From contig NZ_PDLO01000008.1 of assembly GCF_002631205.1 (NCBI RefSeq), positions 141,589-205,588 of the forward strand: a DNA stretch of 64,000 nucleotides. Direction: 5' to 3'. The position numbers and the translations under genes are program-made. A model generated the notes under the pieces. That model was not told the origin of the DNA, made no database searches, and saw only the letters and a program-made list of their open reading frames with translations. The stretch comes from Neolewinella marina. GTDB taxonomy: Bacteria; Bacteroidota; Bacteroidia; Chitinophagales; Saprospiraceae. Numbering within the stretch: the stretch's first letter is position 1; every line of letters begins with the position of its first letter. Positions 57,727 to 64,000 of the stretch are shown piece by piece.

Positions 57727-59783
57727 GCCGCTACTTTATAGGCTTTCAGCAGGATATTAACCCGGGTTCCGGCCTGCCCGTTCACCCTCAGCTCACCTTC
57801 CAGCTTGTCCACCAGGGCGGTGATGAGTTCGTAGCCGTAGCTGTCGCCCCGGGTAAGGGCCGCGGCGTCCTCGATGCCCACCCCATCGTCGTCCACCGTC
57901 ACCTCTAAACCACCCTCCGCCTGCTGGATGCTCACCGCGATGCGCCCCGCGCCGTTGGGGAAGGCGTACTTCAGGGCGTTGGTCATGAGCTCGTTCAGGA
58001 TCAGTCCGAGGGGGATGAGGGTGTCCACGTCCAGCACCAGGTCCTCGATGTCGGTGTCTACCTCGACGCGCTCCGGGGAGATGTGGTAGGTCCGCAGCAG
58101 GTTCTGCAGCAGCTTGTCGAAGTACTCCCGGATGTTGATGCCCGTAAGTTGGTCGCGGCCGTAGAGGTTCTGGTGGATCAGCGACATGGTCTGCACCCGG
58201 CTGCGGCCTTCGTTGAGGGCGTCACGGGCCACCGGGTCGCGCACGTGGCGCGACTGGAGGCCCAGCAGGGAGGAGATCACCTGCAGGTTGTTCTTCACCC
58301 GGTGGTGGATCTCCCGCAGCAGGGTTTCCTTTTCGCGGAGTGCTCCCTGGATCATCGCGTGCTGCTGTTGGATCCGGTTGCGCTGCCGCCAGAGCAGGTA
58401 GCCCAGGGCACCGAGGAGGGCCAGCACCAGCAGCAGGCCGTAGATCACCCGCCGCTGGTTGGCAAGACGGGTGGCGTCGAGGGCCTGGCGCAGTTCCAGG
58501 TTGGCCAGTTGCTGCTCACTGAGCAGCTCGCGCTGGTGGAAGTCGTTTTCCAGCCGCAGGGTGGTGAGGGCCTCCACGTTTTCGGCGTTCACCAGGCTGT
58601 CGCGGAGGGCGAAGGCGGCTGCGAGGTGGGGAAGGGCCCGGCCGGGATCGTCGTCCGCATAGGATTCGTAGAGTCCCTGATGGGCCTCGAAACGTAGTTG
58701 GGGGTCGCCCATTTCGTCGGCCAGCTCCAGGGCCTCGCGGTAGTGGGTGCGGGCCTCGGCCGTCAGTCCAAGGTGGCGGTAGCTGTGCCCCAGGCCGAGC
58801 AGGCAGAAGGCGGCATCACGGGGGTTGCCCTGCTCCCGCGCCTGTCCGAGTCCCCGGCCGTGGTAGTCGAGGGCGGCGGTGTAGTCTCCCCTCCCGTTGG
58901 CGATCTTGCCCAGGTTGTTGAGGGTGGTGGAGATCTCGGAAGCCAGTCCGATCTCCTCCTTCACCGCCAGGCTGCGCACGAAGTAGGTTTCCGCCGTGTC
59001 GGGGGCGTTGCGGTCCAGGTGGGCCACGCCGATATTGTTCAGGGCGGTGGCTTCCCCCCGGCGGTTGCCGCCGTCGCGACTGGCTGCCAGGTAGGCGGTG
59101 TAGTGGTCGATGGCCTTGCTATAGTCTTTCTGGGCGTGGTAGACCTGGCCGATGTTGTTGTTCACGATAGCCACTGCCCCGGCGTGGCCCAGCCCCTCGA
59201 AGAGGTTGAGGGCTTCCAGGTAGACCCGCATGGCGGCGGGGTATTCGCCGCGGGCGTAGTAGATGAGTCCGAGGCTGTTGCGCACCGTGCCCCGGGGGAA
59301 GCTGTCGGGGCGGGCCTCGAAGACCGTCAGGGCCCGCTCGTAGACGGCGGCGGCGGAGTCGAGTTCCCCGCGGGCGCGGTAGGCGGTGCCAAGATTCGCC
59401 AGGGCGCGGGCGCGGGATGCCTCGTGGGAGCCCGGGGGCAGTTGTTCCAGGATTTGCCGGTGGTACCACTCCACCGAGTCCATCTTCCCCAGCCGCTGGT
59501 AGGCCGCGCCGTGGTAGTGCAGCCAGTCGATCCGCTTCCGTAGGGTGGCCTGCGGCAGCAGGGGTTCCACGGTAGCCAGGAGGTCAAGCGTCGGGCGGGG
59601 CTGGAGGACGAAGAGGGTATCCGCCGCCGCCAGCACTTGCTGTATGCGGGCCGTGTCCTGTCCGTTCAGCGCCGGTGCGCAGGTGCCCAGGGCAACCACC
59701 AACAGCCACGCCCAGCGGAGACCGGTCCGGAGCCGCCAAGATGGCCGCGGGGCGGGGAGCGGGAAGTTAAGCTGGTCTGACAT
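57723..59783 (-). CDS. TPR-containing sensor histidine kinase (HisKA_2 type)
   Basis: 686 aa. An N-terminal hydrophobic segment (about 22-42) exports the following TPR region (about 45-400; repeats such as [26 protein letters not shown] and [24 protein letters not shown]). A second transmembrane helix (about 440-460) leads to a coiled linker and a HisKA_2 dimerisation domain with His in [19 protein letters not shown] (about 495). The HATPase_c domain has [20 protein letters not shown] and [13 protein letters not shown]. The TPRs presumably sense a periplasmic ligand or protein. Its partner is the overlapping response regulator. Confidence 0.93.
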   Translation of the reverse strand: MSDQLNFPLPAPRPSWRLRTGLRWAWLLVVALGTCAPALNGQDTARIQQVLAAADTLFVLQPRPTLDLLATVEPLLPQATLRKRIDWLHYHGAAYQRLGKMDSVEWYHRQILEQLPPGSHEASRARALANLGTAYRARGELDSAAAVYERALTVFEARPDSFPRGTVRNSLGLIYYARGEYPAAMRVYLEALNLFEGLGHAGAVAIVNNNIGQVYHAQKDYSKAIDHYTAYLAASRDGGNRRGEATALNNIGVAHLDRNAPDTAETYFVRSLAVKEEIGLASEISTTLNNLGKIANGRGDYTAALDYHGRGLGQAREQGNPRDAAFCLLGLGHSYRHLGLTAEARTHYREALELADEMGDPQLRFEAHQGLYESYADDDPGRALPHLAAAFALRDSLVNAENVEALTTLRLENDFHQRELLSEQQLANLELRQALDATRLANQRRVIYGLLLVLALLGALGYLLWRQRNRIQQQHAMIQGALREKETLLREIHHRVKNNLQVISSLLGLQSRHVRDPVARDALNEGRSRVQTMSLIHQNLYGRDQLTGINIREYFDKLLQNLLRTYHISPERVEVDTDIEDLVLDVDTLIPLGLILNELMTNALKYAFPNGAGRIAVSIQQAEGGLEVTVDDDGVGIEDAAALTRGDSYGYELITALVDKLEGELRVNGQAGTRVNILLKAYKVAA

Positions 59784-59844
59784 CCTGCTTAAAGTTAGGG
59801 GCTTTGCGTCTGAACTCTATATTAGCCATATCAAAATATCAACC

Positions 59845-60213
59845 ATGGACCTGCTCACCAGCTTCAGCGTAACCACCCAGACCACCTCCGGCGACGGCTA
59901 CGACCTCATCCGGCATATGCTGGCCCCCGGAGAGACCATCGAGCTGGCGTACAAGCACGTCCGCGACCGCGTGTGGTTCACCGATCGCCGCATCCTCGCC
60001 CTTGACGTGCAGGGGCTCACGGGCTCCAAGAAAAACTTCCGCAGTTTCCCCTACGGCAAGATCGGTTCCTACGCCGTGGAAACCGCCGGCCTGATGGACA
60101 CCGACGCCGACTTCAAGATCTGGGTGAGTGGAGTAGGCCTCTTCGAGATCAACTTCAGCCGCACCATTGACATCGCCCCGGTGAACCAGCTGCTGGCCAC
60201 CCGGGTATTGTAG
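59845..60213 (+). CDS. PH-domain-containing protein
   Basis: 122 aa from the ATG at 59845. A bacterial PH-like domain of the bPH_3/YvbH type: LAPGETIELAYKHVRDRVWFTDRRILALDVQGLTGSKKNFRSFPYGKI is the usual core (abbreviated motif WFTDRRILALD, then FPYGKIGSYAVET). The function of these small PH proteins is unknown. The longer frame from 59545 overlaps the kinase gene in another frame and is rejected. It is followed after 13 bases by the VOC gene. Confidence 0.8.
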   Translation: MDLLTSFSVTTQTTSGDGYDLIRHMLAPGETIELAYKHVRDRVWFTDRRILALDVQGLTGSKKNFRSFPYGKIGSYAVETAGLMDTDADFKIWVSGVGLFEINFSRTIDIAPVNQLLATRVL

Positions 60214-60226
60214 GCAAACACTCACC

Positions 60227-60724
<498 letters not shown>

Positions 60725-60745
60725 GAGTTTTCCACACGTCCGCAC

Positions 60746-60773
60746 CCTCGGAGGTCTTGCGGACCCTCCGAGG
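60746..60773 (+). terminator. Hairpin after the VOC gene
   Basis: CCTCGGAGG (60746-60754) pairs perfectly with CCTCCGAGG (60765-60773), with further pairing inside (TC/GA). It starts 22 bases after the stop and lacks a clear T-run, so it may be a terminator or another palindromic repeat. Confidence 0.55.
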
Positions 60774-60805
60774 TGCTGCCTCCGCCGTAGAGACCAGGGA
60801 GTGGT

Positions 60806-60875
60806 GAACCACAGAGCCACGGAGTACCACGGAGGGTTTGGAACGAACTCGTGTACCTCTGTGCCTCGGTGGTTC
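60806..60875. repeat. Inverted repeat with the CACAGAG/CTCTGTG motif
   Basis: GAACCACAGAGCCACGGAG (60806-60824) and CTCTGTGCCTCGGTGGTTC (60857-60875) pair at 16 of 19 positions. The right arm shares its core (GTGCCTCGGTGGTT) with the tandem repeats at 29.8-30.4 kb, so this is a dispersed repeat family. Confidence 0.75.
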
Positions 60876-60890
60876 AAATGTATCGGGCCA

Positions 60891-61320
60891 CACGAGCGTC
60901 AGCGAGCAGTGCTGCAAATCGGAAATGGTATTTCGTACCTCGTAAATGGTAAATCCCTCCCGGCCCTGGAAGGGACGGCCCCGAATTAGCGGGGTCAATT
61001 CCGAGGGAACCGAGGAATGGGCCTCGCGGTGATGGGGCGTGATCATTCTTCACTCGGCCCAGAGGGCCTCGACCTGCCACGAGCGTCAGCGAGCATGGCA
61101 GCAAATTGTCCATGGTACTTTGGAAATGGTAAATGGTAAATTTTACCGGCCCTGGAAGGGACGGCCCCGAATTAGCGGGGTCAATTCCCAGGAATGGGCC
61201 TCGCGGTGATGGGGCGTGATCATTCTTCACTCGGCCCAGAGGGCCTCGACCTGCCACGAGCGCCAGCGAGCAAAGCCGCAAATCGGAAATGGTAATTCGT
61301 ACCTCGTAAATGGTAAATCC
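60891..61320. repeat. Tandem ~180-bp repeats
   Basis: The marker CACGAGCG(T/C)CAGCGAGCA begins at 60891, 61078 and 61255 (periods 187 and 177). Each unit continues with AAATGGTA, TCGTAAATGG, GGCCCTGGAAGGGACGG, AATTAGCGGGGTCAATTCC, GGCCTCGCGGTGATGGGGC, GATCATTCTTCACTCGGCCC and AGAGGGCCTCGACCTGC. The third unit is cut short at the stop of the downstream minus-strand gene. No coding signature. Confidence 0.9.
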
Positions 61321-61323
61321 CCC

Positions 61324-61767
61324 CTACTGCCCAATAGCGGCTTCCTGAAGCTCCTGGTGGCGGATCTGCCCGCCTTCGTAACCCACGTACGCCATTATGG
61401 CGAGGGTAATCAATCCCGCTACCAGGATGGCAGCATTTAGCCAGCCGGGATTGCGCTGCTTCCACAGGGAAAAGCCGGAGAGCGCGCCCACGATCAGAAC
61501 CGCGACGAAGCCCCACACCGCGGCGTCCTCGTGCTCGTGGATCTGGTCGTGGCTGAAGCCACCCAGTTCCTCCACGGCGTGCTCGGCGGGCTCGCCGGTG
61601 AAGTACACGGGGATGGTCATGAGGGCGATGAAAATGAAAACAACCTTGGCGGCGGACAGGATGGTTTCGTTTTTCGTGTAATAGCCGTACCCCATGAAGG
61701 CCACTCCGAAGAAAGCGCCAATAATGGGAAAATGATTGAGGATCAGGTGAAGGTCCGCTGCGTTCAT
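61324..61767 (-). CDS. DUF2231-like membrane protein
   Basis: 147 aa from the ATG at 61767. Four hydrophobic helices (about 12-30, 38-60, 85-107 and 113-135). The start MNAADLHLILNHFPIIGAFFG carries the H-x-x-x-x-H-F-P pattern of the DUF2231 family. A His/Glu-rich loop (HDQIHEHED) lies between helices 2 and 3. Its function is unknown. Conserved His residues could bind haem or metal. The 3' end abuts the tandem repeats. Confidence 0.75.
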   Translation of the reverse strand: MNAADLHLILNHFPIIGAFFGVAFMGYGYYTKNETILSAAKVVFIFIALMTIPVYFTGEPAEHAVEELGGFSHDQIHEHEDAAVWGFVAVLIVGALSGFSLWKQRNPGWLNAAILVAGLITLAIMAYVGYEGGQIRHQELQEAAIGQ

Positions 61768-62249
61768 GGGGTGGTGACTGATTTCCTTCAATAATAGGCG
61801 TATTCCGGCGGCCCGCCAAGAAAACCGGCTACGAGCCGCCCGGCGGTCCCGGAGCAAGGTGTGCGCTGGACAATTAACGACCTGATTTTCTGCGATTTAA
61901 TCAACCCCCACCCACATCGGAAGAAATATCCGCCAATCGTGATAATTATCAATATTTAATTTTGATTAAATACCCAAACAGCATATTTTAGAAATGCACA
62001 TTTTTCAGTGCCAATAGTATTCAGCAGCGCGTACTGCAAACGCGCTCGCCCCATCGCACATCCCTGGCTGATCATCCCGACTACCGCCGAGTACTACCGT
62101 ACCCGGTAGCCTAGCCGTCATGGGCCGTACTCCCCGTTATATCAGATTACACTTCGCCGGTCCGGACGAGGGTGGATGTCCTTTGGATTCCAGCACCAAT
62201 GCCCAGACCGATATAACCCATTTTTTCACACGCTATCAACGACACCATC
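61768..62249. other. 482-base spacer with promoter-like sites
   Basis: No gene is seen. At the left, a minus-strand candidate promoter for the DUF2231-like gene has TTG (61819-61817) and TATTATTG (61796-61789) 20 bases apart, one mismatch from TAnnTTTG. The middle (about 61900-62000) is strongly AT-rich and holds TAATTTTG at 61958-61965 on the plus strand. It fits the -7 box but has no TTG at -33, and it lies 285 bases before the next start. A short ORF from 62120 is a shadow of the secreted-protein gene. Confidence 0.45.
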
Positions 62250-64000
62250 ATGGATCACCTTTACCGATGCTGCCTGCCCGGCAAACAACCTTTTCCCCTT
62301 CTTTTGGGACTGCTGTTGACGGCAGGACTAGTTGCGGGACCCTCCTTCCGGGATGCGCCCCTGGGCCCCACCGACGAACACCCCTTTTACCTGACGGAGC
62401 TGTACGCCGTGACGGAAGCCCCCTCCACAACGGCTTTCACGGTGCCCTTCGTGGTTTCCGGAGAAACCACGACAGCGTTGTTTACCTGCGACCAGATCGC
62501 CTGTCCGAACGACTACAGCGTTGATTGCGCGGAGGACGCCGATCCGGACTTCAACAACATCAATCACGTACCCCACTTCGAAAACAAGTGTACTCCCCCG
62601 ACCCACCTGCGGTACGAAGACGAGATCGATTACGACCCGGACAATCCCGCCTACGGTGCGGTCATCACGCGGACTTGGTACGGCACCAGCGAGAACGGGA
62701 TCGTATCCAGTTGTACGATGCAGATTTTCATTCTGGACACCGATCCCCCCGTCCCACCGGCTCCACCGGGTGACCTCACCGTGGAATGCGCCGAAGACGT
62801 ACCCCCTCCCGAGCCCCTGACGGCCGAAGACCACTGTGACGGCACCATCGACGGGGAGGTGATCGATGTCAAAACGGACATCAAATGCGAGAACCAATAC
62901 ACCATCATTCGCACCTGGACCTTCACTGATCGCCTAGGAAACAGCAGCAGCGTCAGCCAGACGATCACCGTGGAGGATCTGACGCCACCCGAGCTGACCG
63001 TCCCGGCCGACGTATCCGGCCTGTCCTGCGACGCCAGTACCTCACCCGACAATACCGGAATGGCCACCGCCACCGACAACTGTGGGGGAGAAGTCTTCAT
63101 CGACTATACAGACGTCCGTGAGGATGACGAAGATGGCAATTGCTATATCATCAAACGCGTGTGGTATGCCAAGGACGCCTGCGACAATATCAGCAGCCAT
63201 CCCCAGCACATCGAAGTGGTGGACAATGAACCGCCGGTGTTCACGAACTGTCCGCGGGACATGGTCGTCAACCACCCGGACGAAATTCCTCCGGTACCCG
63301 AAAACATCATGGCGGAAGACAACTGCGACTCCGATGTACTTGTCACCTATCATGGGGAAGAAACCAGTGGCAGTTGCCCGGATGGTGAGTACACCCTCAC
63401 CCGGAGATGGACGGCCACCGACTACTGTGACAATTCCACCGAATGCGTACAGGTGATCACGGTGAAGACTTCCACCAGTCACACCAATGATTGCTACTCC
63501 ATTGATCCGACGATCGAGTACAGTGAGAAGTACAACGCTACCCGCTTCACCTGGAAACTGTGCCTTATCGGTGACGATTGTAAAGACATCTCCAACATCC
63601 GCTTCTCCCTGCCCTGCGAACTGCCGACCTCCGACGTATACCGGGCCTATGCCAGTATCCGGGGACTCAATGCAGAAGTTGACTGCCGCGAGCGTCGCCG
63701 ACGCCGTGGTAACGATTGCAATCACGACCACGCCGATCACTGTGACAAGGAAGAGGACGGCGACCACGAGCACAGCAGCCGGTGTACCAAGGACGACGAC
63801 AACCACCACGATCACGCTGACCACTGCGATAAGGACGAAGACCGCCACCACGAGCACAACAGCCGGTGCACCAAGGACGACGATGATGATGATTACGCCG
63901 ACAGCAAGGTGGGTGATCGCAAGAGTTACCGGGGCGACGACGACGACGATAAGGACGATGATCGCGACGACAAGGATGACGACGATGATCGCGACGATAA
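62250..64000 (+). CDS. Incomplete secreted protein: HYR-like Cys-rich domains, His/Asp/Cys repeats and acidic tail (runs off the right edge)
   Basis: At least 583 codons; the frame is open from the ATG at 62250 to the last base. A hydrophobic segment after a short basic start (about residues 16-32, PFPLLLGLLLTAGLVAG) looks like a signal peptide. Four HYR-like beta modules follow (about 85-170, 171-250, 251-330, 331-415), each with patterns like LTVECAEDVPPPEP, TAEDHCDG, TIIRTWTFTD and DTDPPV. Next comes a module with an 8-Cys-type spacing, then two copies of a 28-residue repeat (492-519 and 520-547) with the core HDHADHCDK, then H-E-H and SRCTKDDD. The end is nearly pure Asp with Arg/Lys. HYR proteins of Bacteroidota are large surface adhesins, often with a gliding-motility-associated C terminus. 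Calcium or transition-metal binding by the repeats is my inference. Confidence 0.85.
   Translation, partial: MDHLYRCCLPGKQPFPLLLGLLLTAGLVAGPSFRDAPLGPTDEHPFYLTELYAVTEAPSTTAFTVPFVVSGETTTALFTCDQIACPNDYSVDCAEDADPDFNNINHVPHFENKCTPPTHLRYEDEIDYDPDNPAYGAVITRTWYGTSENGIVSSCTMQIFILDTDPPVPPAPPGDLTVECAEDVPPPEPLTAEDHCDGTIDGEVIDVKTDIKCENQYTIIRTWTFTDRLGNSSSVSQTITVEDLTPPELTVPADVSGLSCDASTSPDNTGMATATDNCGGEVFIDYTDVREDDEDGNCYIIKRVWYAKDACDNISSHPQHIEVVDNEPPVFTNCPRDMVVNHPDEIPPVPENIMAEDNCDSDVLVTYHGEETSGSCPDGEYTLTRRWTATDYCDNSTECVQVITVKTSTSHTNDCYSIDPTIEYSEKYNATRFTWKLCLIGDDCKDISNIRFSLPCELPTSDVYRAYASIRGLNAEVDCRERRRRRGNDCNHDHADHCDKEEDGDHEHSSRCTKDDDNHHDHADHCDKDEDRHHEHNSRCTKDDDDDDYADSKVGDRKSYRGDDDDDKDDDRDDKDDDDDRDD

Noticed and set aside
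62120..62524. 134-codon plus-strand frame
   Set aside because: It is in a different frame from the large open secreted-protein gene, which has a signal peptide and HYR-like motifs.

Overview
This window is chromosomal DNA from a GC-rich member of the Bacteroidota. A Saprospiria/Lewinella-like marine bacterium is the best guess. The evidence is type IX secretion genes (porX, porZ), three proteins with C-terminal T9SS sorting domains, Bacteroidota-type promoter boxes (TAnnTTTG) in front of several genes, a GH3/beta-lactamase fusion and a DUF2723 membrane protein. The genus is inference. I saw no rRNA, tRNA, CRISPR array, prophage or transposase gene.

Layout. 0.2-4 kb: a GreA-C-like protein, a MazG-like pyrophosphohydrolase, recA and glyA, with clear hairpin terminators. 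4-12 kb: a GH3 plus serine hydrolase fusion, then a minus-strand run of M48 lipoprotein protease, dipeptide epimerase, der and rnhB. 12-19 kb: a GH92 alpha-mannosidase, a YefM/YoeB toxin-antitoxin pair enclosed by GC-rich palindromic repeats, porX and an M42 aminopeptidase. 19-25 kb: a DUF2723 membrane protein and an SLC12-like transporter. 24.8-29.6 kb: an AT-richer minus-strand island (outer-membrane barrel, BCCT transporter, universal stress protein, M50-like membrane protease) that looks acquired and osmoadaptive. 29.8-30.4 kb: three tandem ~205-bp repeats. 30-39 kb: cytidine deaminase, M1 peptidase, a subtilisin-like T9SS cargo, panB and mltG. 39-48 kb: a large T9SS cargo, a MerR-type regulator, a TPR protein, rlmN and porZ. 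48-62 kb: a cold-shock-like protein, uvrA, a degenerate phytochrome-like histidine kinase, a sugar phosphate isomerase/epimerase, a ZIP-like protein, a cupin and a lipoprotein, a TPR histidine kinase with its response regulator, PH and VOC proteins, a second tandem-repeat field and a DUF2231-like protein. 62.2 kb to the right edge: an incomplete secreted protein with Cys-rich HYR-like domains followed by 28-residue His/Asp/Cys repeats and an acidic tail.

Functional themes are type IX secretion and its regulation (porX, porZ, cargo proteins), peptidoglycan and muropeptide turnover (GH3/beta-lactamase fusion, dipeptide epimerase, mltG), osmotic and ion homeostasis (SLC12, BCCT, USP) and light/redox-style signalling by a phytochrome-like kinase that appears to have lost its chromophore site. 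The most interesting unexplained signal is a 154/155-bp structured element present twice (3926-4079 and, inverted, 33744-33898). Its two copies differ by compensatory base changes in their stems.
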